From Salmonirosea aquatica (GTDB lineage: Bacteria; Bacteroidota; Bacteroidia; Cytophagales; Spirosomataceae): a stretch of 64,000 nucleotides of DNA. Where the stretch lies: contig NZ_WHLY01000002.1 in the NCBI RefSeq assembly GCF_009296315.1, positions 558,001 through 622,000 of the forward strand, given 5' to 3'. Positions 1-6,991 of the stretch are shown here, in pieces. The notes below the pieces were generated by a model. The model was not told the DNA's origin, did not search any database, and worked only from the letters and a program-made list of their open reading frames with translations. A program made the position numbers and the translations under genes. Position 1 is the stretch's first letter. The number at the start of each line of letters is the position of its first letter.

Positions 1-1179
1 TCCAGCCGTGGCCGCTGTCAGGCTCCTAAGTATGTCCGTGGAGGTCAGGAAATAAACGCCTATCTCATCGCGGCCAGCCGGGACCAGGTACTTAGCTATG
101 GTTTCTATTTCGGGCGTAGCTTTCTGATAGGCTTTGTTCCGCTGTTCTACCTCCTCCACTTCCGAGCGGGTCAGCTCCATTGATTCCCCAGCCAGCAAAA
201 GGGCGTAGGCTTGCGCCCATACGCGGTTTATATCCACGTTCCAGGCGTAGCCTTGTTTGCCGCCCGAATCGTGGCGTATACCGCTGATTTCAAACACCAG
301 CCAGCGCACGTTTCCGGTCACATCGTTGAGAAATTCGCGTTCATTGAGCGTACCGAAAAAACTAGCGTAACGACTTTGCCGGGCATCCTTTACGGCATAG
401 TGGCCACGTACTTTGGTGTCTGCCTGGCTGAATAGTGTTTTTACCCGACTGGCATCGGCTTTGTTGAGGTCGTGCAGCTCATCGAGGTTGATCAATATGT
501 TTTGGCTGAGGGCTAGGGTACTATCCTTATGGTCGAGCGGTGGATTCTCTTTGTAGTAGTCGACCAGGGCCGGAGGGCATAGGTACCGGATGAAGGAGGT
601 TTTACCGTCGTGCTGTTCACCCAGCAGTACAAAGCAATGCTTATTGAAGGGCAACCGACGCAAGGCACAAGCTACCGTCCTTATCAGATGTTTCCTCAGC
701 ATCCGGTCAAACCATGCCTGATCTTTGGCCACTACATAGCCGCTTAGTTGGCTGATGTAGTCGCGGGTACCATCCCAGGGGGGCAAGGTCGTAAAGTAGT
801 CCTCAAACGGGTTGTAGCGGCTGCAAAGGTCTTTGGTACGTACCAAGTCGCTGAGGTAGGTTTTGTACGATTTAAAGCCCATCTCAGCTAGTTCTATCCG
901 CAATTCGGGCAAAGCTTGCTCCTCATCGAGCGGCACGAACACGGTTTTTGCTTTCTGGCTCCTGAATTCTACTTCTTTGGTCACTTCGTTGTACCGGAAT
1001 TGGTAGTGCTCTTTGAGGTACCTTTTTAGGAGCTTGACCGGGGCCAAATTGGGCGCGGTATCCTCAGCAGCCGTGGCGGGTTCTTTTTTGCCGTTGAGGG
1101 GCTTTTTAGCGGTTTTGGCTTGTGTGGAGCCGTTGATAGTTTTTGCAGCCGTGGAGGGCTGTTTTATAGGCGATTTCAT
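1..1179 (-). CDS. VirE-type P-loop ATPase of the mobile element (3' end outside window)
   Basis: The reading frame is open from an ATG at 1179 to the left edge (393 codons, no stop), so the C-terminus is missing. After a basic, Ala/Lys/Pro-rich N-terminal tail of about 50 residues comes the arrangement typical of the VirE family (virulence-associated E, superfamily 3-like helicase of mobile elements): YNPFEDYF and PPWDGTRDYI, then a Walker A motif GEQHDGKTS with Lys193, a Walker B-like stretch ILINLDELHDL, and a sensor-like region FGTLNEREFL. Family knowledge says such proteins act in element replication, often beside a primase. It is the last gene seen on the minus strand of the element, about 80 bases after two small genes. 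The family call is firm; the helicase role is inferred. Confidence 0.85.
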   Translation of the reverse strand, partial: MKSPIKQPSTAAKTINGSTQAKTAKKPLNGKKEPATAAEDTAPNLAPVKLLKRYLKEHYQFRYNEVTKEVEFRSQKAKTVFVPLDEEQALPELRIELAEMGFKSYKTYLSDLVRTKDLCSRYNPFEDYFTTLPPWDGTRDYISQLSGYVVAKDQAWFDRMLRKHLIRTVACALRRLPFNKHCFVLLGEQHDGKTSFIRYLCPPALVDYYKENPPLDHKDSTLALSQNILINLDELHDLNKADASRVKTLFSQADTKVRGHYAVKDARQSRYASFFGTLNEREFLNDVTGNVRWLVFEISGIRHDSGGKQGYAWNVDINRVWAQAYALLLAGESMELTRSEVEEVEQRNKAYQKATPEIETIAKYLVPAGRDEIGVYFLTSTDILRSLTAATAG

Positions 1180-1199
1180 AGGGTATGAATAGAAAGAGG

Positions 1200-1232
1200 G
1201 TCAAGCCCTCAGCCGATGGCCGGGGGCTTGAC
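1200..1232 (-). terminator. Hairpin between the small-gene pair and the VirE gene
   Basis: GTCAAGCCC at 1200-1208 pairs with GGGCTTGAC at 1224-1232, extended by two further pairs. There is no clear T run after it on the minus strand, so it could be a weak terminator or an attenuator in the leader of the VirE gene. Confidence 0.4.
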
Positions 1233-1257
1233 ACGTGGAGGAAAAGAATTCAGATGG

Positions 1258-1488
1258 CTAGGCTTTGGCGGTGGTAGCCGCTTCCAGCTTATCAAAGAAT
1301 TCGTTTAAGGTTTCGTAGCAATGCCAGATGGTAAGGCGTTGGTTTACGTCGGTTCCGTCCGTCAAATGGGAGCTTAACCAGCCTTCAAACAGTTCGGTGA
1401 GCTGGACTTTGTACTCTTTGGGGTCTTGCATATCCCAAAGCAAGTCTACAGCCTCCAGGGCGATTTTAGAGTCAGGGGCCGTTCTCAT
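1258..1488 (-). CDS. Small protein, paralogue of its neighbour
   Basis: 76 residues, acidic and probably all-helical; no family recognised. Its central and C-terminal part (LTELFEGWLSSHL ... CYETLNEFFDKLEA) has the same pattern of hydrophobic and charged residues as the upstream 88-residue protein (NDLWAIFTGFMVNQ ... TFRDLHSFFEELKA), so the two look like diverged tandem copies. The start ATG overlaps the stop of that gene by 4 bases (ATGA), which implies translational coupling. The pair sits just before the VirE-type ATPase and could be an accessory of it; that is only positional inference. Confidence 0.65.
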   Translation of the reverse strand: MRTAPDSKIALEAVDLLWDMQDPKEYKVQLTELFEGWLSSHLTDGTDVNQRLTIWHCYETLNEFFDKLEAATTAKA

Positions 1489-1751
1489 TGGTTGGTTCCC
1501 TCCTTTCTGGCTTGGATGGCCTTTAATTCCTCAAAGAAGGAATGTAAATCCCGGAACGTGGCGAATAGGTCACTCAGTTTGGGATTGTTGCCCTCATTGG
1601 CCTGATTGACCATAAAGCCCGTAAAAATGGCCCAAAGGTCGTTTTGCCAGGCATGGGGGTTTTGTTGTTGGAGTAGGTTGTCTACTAATTGCCCGTAGGC
1701 AATGGGGAGAGTACCCAGGCCAGCAGGCCGGGCGGATTGGGTGTTTGACAT
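1485..1751 (-). CDS. Small protein, first of a coupled pair
   Basis: 88 residues, unknown family. A flexible N-terminus (NTQSARPAGLGTLP) is followed by three predicted helices ending FFEELKAIQARKEG. It is coupled to the next gene by a 4-base overlap and shares its C-terminal helical pattern, as described there. Its ATG at 1751 overlaps a possible start of a small gene on the opposite strand, so the two would be divergent with no spacer. Confidence 0.65.
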   Translation of the reverse strand: MSNTQSARPAGLGTLPIAYGQLVDNLLQQQNPHAWQNDLWAIFTGFMVNQANEGNNPKLSDLFATFRDLHSFFEELKAIQARKEGTNQ

Positions 1752-1905
1752 GACACTATTAGGCGTTAAAGTGTTGGTTCACGGCAACAAAAAATACGGT
1801 GCCGAACTCCGTATGCCTAACCCTGTCACGGGTGAAGGTCTTCAAACCTTCTACGGAGACGACACCGTATCAATCGGTATCATCACAGAAATGAAAAGAC
1901 AATAA
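1750..1905 (+). CDS. Possible 51-residue protein, divergent from the small-gene pair
   Basis: The frame starting at ATG 1750 reads MTLLGVKVLVHGNKKY and ends TMKRQ-like (EMKRQ) at 1905. The composition, with alternating beta-like residues and glycine turns (GAELRMPNPVTGEGL), is more protein-like than a typical shadow frame, and nothing on the other strand competes with it. No family is recognised. Against it: no ribosome-binding site is evident and its ATG overlaps the start of the gene on the other strand. Confidence 0.35.
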   Translation: MTLLGVKVLVHGNKKYGAELRMPNPVTGEGLQTFYGDDTVSIGIITEMKRQ

Positions 1906-2114
1906 AAAAACCACGACTGAAAGCCGGGGCGGTTTGCACCGCGTGACAGGTAATTAGGCACTTCAAAGTAGGAGACTATTTCCGACACTTGCAAGCCGTG
2001 GCCCTGAAAACCTGCGCAAATATATCTGAAAACGCCCAGCGGGGCCGCTACCGTTGGCTAAATAAGTTTGTACAGCGTCCGGGCTAATCCCAGTTCGCAA
2101 GGGTCAGAAATGGC
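1906..2114. other. Intergenic stretch without a supported gene
   Basis: This stretch lies between the small plus-strand frame and the hairpin at 2115. It holds a short stem-loop (GCGGT-TTGC-ACCGC, about 1930-1944). I see no convincing start-to-stop gene, promoter or known RNA in it. Confidence 0.4.
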
Positions 2115-2142
2115 AAAGAGCGGCCAATGACAGCCGCTCTTT
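2115..2142 (+). terminator. Perfect 10-bp hairpin at the left edge of the AT-rich cargo
   Basis: AAAGAGCGGC (2115-2124) pairs perfectly with GCCGCTCTTT (2133-2142) around an 8-base loop. It reads as an intrinsic terminator, with a short T run at its plus-strand 3' side. A closely similar hairpin (AAAAGCGGC / GCCGCTTTT) lies at the other end of the AT-rich cargo at 4713-4737. Confidence 0.65.
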
Positions 2143-2156
2143 CTAAATACTACTTC

Positions 2157-2432
2157 TTAAAATGTAGGCTCTTTAAATAAAACTCTCCCATCTTTTGTAT
2201 CTATAATTTCTACAACTTCAAAAGATTGATAGCTTTCTACATAATTCTTCCTTATGTACTTTGTTATTTCCTCTTCTACACTATTCTCAAAGACTAGTTC
2301 TGAGTTATACATGAACTCTTTTTCTACTTTCAGCAATTCAAGATGTTGATCTTTAAATTGTCGTGGCTCAATTATTCGATAATAAGCAACAACTTTACTT
2401 CTTTTAACTTGTTCATTATTAAACGTTTCCAT
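2157..2432 (-). CDS. Hypothetical protein of the AT-rich cargo
   Basis: 91 residues from ATG 2432; the frame can be extended to a TTG at 2492, but that start has no ribosome-binding site, so the internal ATG is preferred. The sequence (METFNNEQVKRSKVV ... DTKDGRVLFKEPTF) is lysine/glutamate-rich and mixed alpha/beta, without signal peptide or membrane segment. No family recognised. It lies downstream of the two paralogous membrane proteins on the same strand and shares their low GC, so it probably arrived with them. Confidence 0.55.
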   Translation of the reverse strand: METFNNEQVKRSKVVAYYRIIEPRQFKDQHLELLKVEKEFMYNSELVFENSVEEEITKYIRKNYVESYQSFEVVEIIDTKDGRVLFKEPTF

Positions 2433-2568
2433 CTGAATACTTTTTTGGTACGGGTATGCTAAGCGTAACGCCCATAAAAAAGTTTCTTTCAAGGAGGAAA
2501 TTTAATTAAGGTCGTTATCGGAGCCATTACCTAAATCCAAAGATTATTCTGTTGAGGAAGGGGCAATA

Positions 2569-3564
2569 CTAGGATTGGTCAGGAAATTTTCGATTGCAGT
2601 AATTGTCTAATGCTTGAAACTCGTTTTTCAAATTGATTAACTGAATGGTTAGGTCTTCTGAATACTGTTTAAGGTTAATAGCGATTTTATTAGAGACTGA
2701 TTCCAATAAAATATTTGTTTTTTTTAGCTTACAGGCCACATTAAACATTTCTCTGATATTGTTAGATAAGCCCTTTTTCTCAACATTAAGGTATAAATCA
2801 ATTATCGGGGTAGCTACTTTATTGATAATTGCTTGATGGTCTGAGTTATTAGCTTTTAGAATGTTTGTAAGGTCAGACATTATTTGTTCAACCATGTCAA
2901 ATACATCATCAAAACTAAATTCTTGTAATTCAGATTCTTCTAGGTATTTTATATTCAATAATTTAAGTTTTTCAATATTATCCCTAAATTCATCTTTATT
3001 CTTAATTTCAAGTTTATTTGCTTTTCTAATTGATCGGTCAATTACTAATCTAACACCCTCAATATAATCCAGACTACTGTAAAATCTTAATATTCCATGT
3101 CCAGGTATATGATTTTTATAGGCATGGAAATGTAGCTCTCTATCAATACTATTTGTTACTCTCTCTAAGTTATTTGGAGGTGTTTTTAGTAAGGAAGGAA
3201 TCTTACTCCTATTTTTTTCAAAGTCTCTGTTGAATTGATTTAGGTTATTTATATAATCTTCCGTAAACCAAATAGAGCTTCTGACTAAATAGTGTAAATA
3301 GATCAATCTTTCATTCTCCAAGTCATTTTTTGCCTTTAATTCTTTTTCTTTCTCCTCGCCCCTCTGCCTGGCTTCTTTCTCTTTTTCCTCAGCCCTAGCT
3401 CTGTTCTCTTTCTCTCTATCGGCTTTAAGTGTCTCGCGAAAAACTCGAAAGGTCACATAGGCACCGATACCCGCACCCACGACGGCAATGATAAAATCTT
3501 GGATGAATGATCCCTCATCCCCGTAGAACTCACCGGACTTAAAAACAAGATCAAAGAGTAGCAT
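2569..3564 (-). CDS. Membrane-anchored coiled-coil protein, copy A
   Basis: 331 residues from ATG 3564. Order of parts: a short N-terminus (MLLFDLVFKSGEFYGDEGS), one membrane segment rich in Gly/Ala (FIIAVVGAGIGAYVTF), a highly charged heptad-like stretch of Lys/Glu/Arg about 40 residues long, then a roughly 240-residue helical domain containing IDRELHFHAYKNH and FYSSLDYIEG. The next gene is a paralogue along its whole length: N-terminus and membrane segment nearly identical, C-terminal domain diverged but with IDRExHFHAY conserved. Function unknown. A single-span anchor plus coiled coil and a variable cytoplasmic domain is an architecture seen in phage-defence effectors, which is only a suggestion. 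Very AT-rich, unlike the rest of the element. Confidence 0.75.
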   Translation of the reverse strand: MLLFDLVFKSGEFYGDEGSFIQDFIIAVVGAGIGAYVTFRVFRETLKADREKENRARAEEKEKEARQRGEEKEKELKAKNDLENERLIYLHYLVRSSIWFTEDYINNLNQFNRDFEKNRSKIPSLLKTPPNNLERVTNSIDRELHFHAYKNHIPGHGILRFYSSLDYIEGVRLVIDRSIRKANKLEIKNKDEFRDNIEKLKLLNIKYLEESELQEFSFDDVFDMVEQIMSDLTNILKANNSDHQAIINKVATPIIDLYLNVEKKGLSNNIREMFNVACKLKKTNILLESVSNKIAINLKQYSEDLTIQLINLKNEFQALDNYCNRKFPDQS

Positions 3565-3643
3565 AGTATGGCAGGGTTTAGAGGTCTGAGCCCTAAATAT
3601 ATCAATTACTGGCTGAGGAAGCCACCAAAGCACCAAAAGCGGC
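3565..3643. repeat. Duplicated leader, copy A
   Basis: The 79 bases upstream of gene copy A match the 79 bases upstream of copy B (4643-4721) with about eight differences and no gaps. The match ends at AAAAGCGGC, which in copy B is the left arm of a full hairpin and here is only a half-hairpin. So the duplicated unit was leader plus gene. On the minus strand the leader is open and would encode 24 extra residues (..WWLPQPVIDIFRAQ..) in both copies, but only from a TTG start. Confidence 0.75.
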
Positions 3644-3676
3644 TACCAAGGTAAAGGTATTATCACATCAACACCA

Positions 3677-4642
3677 TCAGACAGGAAATTTTTCTTTACA
3701 AAATTCACTCAATGGCTTATATGCTTTAATGATCTTAGCAAGCTCCTTTTCAATGCTCTCGTAATATGATGTCATTTTGTCCCTATAACTTTCATTCAAC
3801 GCAATCATGGGAATAGAAAGATCAATAATCTTATTAGCAGATATACCTAAATCGCGGTATTCATTAGATATTAATGTGGAATTTTCATAATAAAATTGGC
3901 TTAATGGGTTTACTACTGAATCAATAAATAGCTGTGTAATTGAAGTGGTTTCAGTTGAAAGGCGATCTTGGTTTTGAATGGCTTTGCGTACTACTTGGCA
4001 TTCTTTGGGGTATAGCGACTGCTTTTCCTTTAAAGTATTTTGATAAATTTTTAATAAAGAGGTTAGATTCAACAACTCCTTAATTAGCTCATCCTTTGGT
4101 ATATTGTAATTCTTTAGAGTTAATTCTCTTCCATTTTCTATCCCTATTCTTATACGTTCAAAATAATCGAAAGTTGAAAAAATGATGAATATATTTTGAT
4201 CTTTTACTTGATTCCGATAGGCGTGAAAATGGTTTTCCCTATCAATGTCATATACTATTCTTTTCAAATCATTTGTAAAGGGTAAATTTATGGGAGGTAT
4301 CTCTATTGGTTGGGCTTCAAGCTCCTTACGAAAATTATTAATAGCCACTAATAAGTTTTTCATAAAATTTATGGAGCGTTCTATTAAATTACTTAGATAC
4401 AATAGCCTTTCACTTTCCAAGTCATTTTTTGCCCGTAACTCCTTTTCTTGCTCCTCGTTTCTCTGCCTGGCTTCTTTTTCCCTATCAGCTTTAAGTGTTT
4501 CACGGAATACCCTATATGTTACATAGGCACCAATACCCGCCCCCAGTGCCGCCGTAAATACTGGAATAATATAATCTTTCCAAAATGATCCCTCATCCCC
4601 GTAGAACTCACCGGATTTAAAGACAATATCAAAGAGTAGCAT
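3677..4642 (-). CDS. Membrane-anchored coiled-coil protein, copy B
   Basis: 321 residues from ATG 4642. Same plan as copy A: N-terminus MLLFDIVFKSGEFYGDEGS, membrane segment (YIIPVFTAALGAGIGAYVTY), charged coiled coil (FRETLKADREKEARQR ...), then a diverged helical domain that keeps IDRENHFHAYRN and FSTFDYFERIR and ends CKEKFPV (copy A: CNRKFPDQS). The gradient of similarity (high at the 5' end, low at the 3' end) suggests gene conversion at the N-terminus or diversifying selection on the C-terminal domain. No family recognised. Confidence 0.75.
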   Translation of the reverse strand: MLLFDIVFKSGEFYGDEGSFWKDYIIPVFTAALGAGIGAYVTYRVFRETLKADREKEARQRNEEQEKELRAKNDLESERLLYLSNLIERSINFMKNLLVAINNFRKELEAQPIEIPPINLPFTNDLKRIVYDIDRENHFHAYRNQVKDQNIFIIFSTFDYFERIRIGIENGRELTLKNYNIPKDELIKELLNLTSLLKIYQNTLKEKQSLYPKECQVVRKAIQNQDRLSTETTSITQLFIDSVVNPLSQFYYENSTLISNEYRDLGISANKIIDLSIPMIALNESYRDKMTSYYESIEKELAKIIKAYKPLSEFCKEKFPV

Positions 4643-4721
4643 AGTATGGCAGGGTTTACGATTCTGAGCCCTAAATATATCGATTACTGGCTGAGGAAGC
4701 CACCAACACAGCAAAAGCGGC
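4643..4721. repeat. Duplicated leader, copy B
   Basis: Partner of the repeat at 3565-3643, about 90 % identical. Its last nine bases are the left arm of the hairpin at 4713-4737. Confidence 0.75.
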
Positions 4722-4739
4722 CATTAAAGCCGCTTTTTT
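4713..4739 (+). terminator. Perfect hairpin with T run at the right edge of the AT-rich cargo
   Basis: AAAAGCGGC (4713-4721), loop CATTAAA, GCCGCTTTT (4729-4737), then more T. It is an intrinsic terminator in the plus direction, yet no plus-strand gene precedes it, so it may be the surviving end of a gene that the cargo replaced. Confidence 0.65.
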
Positions 4740-4781
4740 CGTATCTTAGTGATCCTTTTACAACTACTCAAAACCTCGCCA

Positions 4782-4982
4782 ATGGAGAACGAAATGAACC
4801 CCTATGCAGACCAGGACGGAAAGCCGCTACCCGGTAAAATCGCTGATTTTTTGGAATGGAGCGACCAACAATATGAACGCTATCTTACTACGCTTTCTAA
4901 TGAGGAAAGGGAAAAGGAGGTAAGGCTACGAGAAAAGCGGCAAGCACGGATACAATCACAAATAAGCGTCAGTATCGTTTAA
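4782..4982 (+). CDS. Small charged protein of the element
   Basis: 66 residues from ATG 4782 (a start 33 bases earlier and another at 4794 are possible). It begins MENEMNPYADQDGKPLPG, then a helical, very charged tail (EEREKEVRLREKRQAR). It is one of the few plus-strand genes in the element and ends one base before the stop of a small gene on the other strand. No family recognised. Confidence 0.5.
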   Translation: MENEMNPYADQDGKPLPGKIADFLEWSDQQYERYLTTLSNEEREKEVRLREKRQARIQSQISVSIV

Positions 4983-4983
4983 T

Positions 4984-5157
4984 TCAGGCATTTTTGTACA
5001 CGCCTTTTTGAAATACGATGGCTTCAACCGTCAGCCGGGCAAGGGCATATTTGGGTATCAGCTTTTCTACAATGATTTCATGCCGGAACCCTTTTTGGTA
5101 TTGTTCGCGGTACTCCTCCCTCATCTTACGGTTCCGTAGAATTCGCCTTTCGTCCAT
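4984..5157 (-). CDS. 57-residue basic protein
   Basis: ATG 5157 to TGA 4984. Sequence starts MDERRILRNRKMREEYREQY and continues with a predicted helix pair (HEIIVEKLIPKYALARLTVEAIVF) ending KGVYKNA. The spacing of hydrophobic residues fits a small helix-turn-helix of the kind common in Bacteroidetes phage-like elements, but no named family is recognised. It is convergent with, and one base from, the plus-strand gene ending at 4982. Confidence 0.55.
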   Translation of the reverse strand: MDERRILRNRKMREEYREQYQKGFRHEIIVEKLIPKYALARLTVEAIVFQKGVYKNA

Positions 5158-5332
5158 TTTTGTACGGTCTTAGATTGTTATACTGGTTAAAAATACACCG
5201 ATTACCCCGAATCCCCAATCTTTGCCGCCAAATTCCACGTACACGCCACGAACACCTGTTTTAGCACCCACCCAGCCAAAAATTTAAAGACCGTTCAAAT
5301 GCCGTTTAAACGCGTTTAACGGACCGATTTGC

Positions 5333-5366
5333 AAAAAGGCCGTTGAAATCGAGCAATGGCCTTTTT
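5333..5366. terminator. Bidirectional terminator hairpin
   Basis: AAAAAGGCCGTTG (5333-5345) pairs with CAATGGCCTTTTT (5354-5366) with one G-T wobble. It has A and T tracts on both flanks, so it can stop transcription both ways. It lies 30 bases past the stop of the DUF6046 gene, which it probably terminates. A GTTTAAAC palindrome inside an imperfect inverted repeat lies just left of it (about 5300-5321). Confidence 0.7.
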
Positions 5367-5395
5367 GATGCAAAATATTTTCGGGCTGATCCCGG

Positions 5396-5902
5396 CTATT
5401 TTAAAAGCACTTCTAACGGCGTATCGGAAAACCCTTTTATACTGTACCGCTGGTAACTGATCCCCTCAGTAGGTGGAAAATCATAGTCAGTTATAGCAAT
5501 ATACCGGATACCTACAGCGTCAGTAATGCCGGAACTCATGTAAACGGGGCCTGTATGAGTACACAAATTTGTCAAGCGGCTGATGAGCTCTCTTGGTAGT
5601 TCCTCTTCCTCATCATTGTGGAGCATTCCGGTAATTATGATTTCGTAATCGTCCTTTGCCCAGAGTTCTTTCACACTTCCGGGCTTGATCGGCTTAGTAC
5701 TGTCAACTTTGGCAATAGTACGCCTGGTAATGACATTACGGCCACGTATCGAAATGGTTGGCTCTATGGGTAGGAGCCACTTATCCGAGCCGTTGAGCTT
5801 TAAGCCCAGATATACGGGCATTTGCATTGTTACGCCCGTTTCTTTCACCGCTATCCGGTCGAAGGATTGCAGATTGTTGGGGAATTCTATGAAATTTTCC
5901 AT
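5396..5902 (-). CDS. DUF6046-like phage-associated protein
   Basis: 168 residues. It shows the landmarks I know from DUF6046 proteins of Bacteroidetes phage-like and contractile-tail loci: an N-terminal beta region with SIRGRNVITRRTIAK, then GSVKELWAKDDYEIIITG, a short helix (PRELISRLTNLC), then GIRYIAITDYDFPPTEG and the closing RYSIKGFSDTPLEVLL. The biochemical role of the family is unknown, and it is usually found near tail-associated genes. Here no other tail gene is present, so it may be a relic or serve another function. It is transcribed with the phage-like genes to its right. Confidence 0.65.
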   Translation of the reverse strand: MENFIEFPNNLQSFDRIAVKETGVTMQMPVYLGLKLNGSDKWLLPIEPTISIRGRNVITRRTIAKVDSTKPIKPGSVKELWAKDDYEIIITGMLHNDEEEELPRELISRLTNLCTHTGPVYMSSGITDAVGIRYIAITDYDFPPTEGISYQRYSIKGFSDTPLEVLLK

Positions 5903-6000
5903 TGATAAAAATCGGTTTTCGACAAAAATTAGAATATAAAGTTTTTAGCTCTTTTTAAAAGGCTTGCGCGTCCTTACGGCTTACGCCTGACTTCCCGGTT

Positions 6001-6324
6001 CTACGGGGTACCTACCCGGCTGAGGAGCAGTAAATCAAACTTCTGTTTGGCTATGTTGGGTACCTTTTTGTACATCGTACACACCAGCTTTTTGAATTCT
6101 TCCAGCCCATAGCCGGTATCAAGCCGGGCAATCCATTCATTCACCTGATCCAGCGTCAAAACCCGAATATCCAGGCACCGGCGTTTGCCCATCGGTACGC
6201 CTTTGAGGTCAATTTCGTAATCCCGGCCTATTACGTACTTTTTGGGGTTGTGGAGCCGGAACGTCGTGAAGTTGTCCGTATACAACTTCCCGTTCCAATT
6301 GTAGGAGAAACCTATCTTTTCCAT
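6001..6324 (-). CDS. Conserved phage-associated protein
   Basis: 107 residues. It begins MEKIGFSYNWNGKLYTDNFTT and includes FRLHNPKKYVIGRDYEI and DLKG, a pattern I associate with a small protein recurrent in Bacteroidetes phage-like clusters. The C-terminal half (VNEWIARLDTGYGLEEFKKLVCTMYKKV) is helical. Function unknown. It starts 9 bases after the stop of the HTH gene and is presumably co-transcribed with it. Confidence 0.6.
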   Translation of the reverse strand: MEKIGFSYNWNGKLYTDNFTTFRLHNPKKYVIGRDYEIDLKGVPMGKRRCLDIRVLTLDQVNEWIARLDTGYGLEEFKKLVCTMYKKVPNIAKQKFDLLLLSRVGTP

Positions 6325-6333
6325 TGGTCAGTT

Positions 6334-6663
6334 TTAAGGGTTTTGAAATTGTTCGTTTGCCGCCAAATTCGCCTTGTGCCGCTTCATGTAGTTGTAAACG
6401 GTAGCCCTACTTACTTTGAGGGCTTTGGCTATCTCCTCATACGTTTTTCCGGCTTCGTGAAGTTCGTAGGCCCGTTGCTCTACGGTCTTCACGCTGAGTT
6501 TATCTTGCCATCGGTTTTTTTGGCTATACCGCTCTACCGTTCGGGCTGACAGGTCTAGCAGCTTTCCCACTTCCCGGCAACTCAGGCCCATTGCGTAGTA
6601 TTTGAAGGCTTGCGCTTCCAAATCGCTTTGAAAGGCTTTGTGCAGCTTATTTGTCTGTTTCAT
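6334..6663 (-). CDS. Protein with two tandem helix-turn-helix motifs
   Basis: 109 residues with two resolvase-type HTH units: KYYAMGLSCREVGKLLDLSARTV (about 22-44) and ELHEAGKTYEEIAKALKVSRATV (about 67-89), the second followed by the basic stretch YNYMKRHKAN. Such proteins occur as phage terminase-small-subunit-like or transposase-associated DNA binders. It lies between the Rep gene and the phage-like genes, so it may bind element DNA or regulate the operon. The context just before the ATG (AAGAGAGTACGCA) is nearly identical to that before the small frame at 6894. Confidence 0.75.
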   Translation of the reverse strand: MKQTNKLHKAFQSDLEAQAFKYYAMGLSCREVGKLLDLSARTVERYSQKNRWQDKLSVKTVEQRAYELHEAGKTYEEIAKALKVSRATVYNYMKRHKANLAANEQFQNP

Positions 6664-6786
6664 TGCGTACTCTCTTTTGAGGTTATACTGAAATTATAGA
6701 AATTCTCACTTTGGGGGTGTCGGAAGGAGCAACGTACACAACTGCGTATTTTTTTAGATTAAAATTGATACGAAACTCCGCTACCC

Positions 6787-6894
6787 CTATACCCGGAAAG
6801 GCGTCGGTTCTTCCCTATTTATTGGCCGATTTGGGGCAAATTGGGCTGCAAAAGGCAGGTTTTGCCGGGTGTTGAGGTAGTCAATTGTGCTCAT
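6787..6894 (-). CDS. Possible 35-residue peptide
   Basis: ATG 6894 to TAG 6787, MSTIDYLNTRQNLPF... rich in Asn/Pro/Arg. The argument for it is the leader: AAGAAAGTACGCA directly before this ATG matches AAGAGAGTACGCA before the HTH gene at 6663, with one difference. This suggests that both are true translation starts. The remaining bases of the gap between the HTH gene and the Rep gene show no other gene. Confidence 0.35.
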   Translation of the reverse strand: MSTIDYLNTRQNLPFAAQFAPNRPINREEPTPFRV

Positions 6895-6991
6895 TGCGTA
6901 CTTTCTTAAACGATACTTAAACAGCGTTTAAAATTGTATTAAAAAAGCGTCAACAACCATAATATTTAGGGCTGATTTTCAGCATTTTATC

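Noticed and set aside
4646-4837. Plus-strand frame over the duplicated leader (MAGFTILSPKYIDYWL...)
   Set aside because: In the other copy of the leader the frame stops after 28 codons, and the few differences between copies change its residues while leaving the minus-strand frame mostly unchanged.
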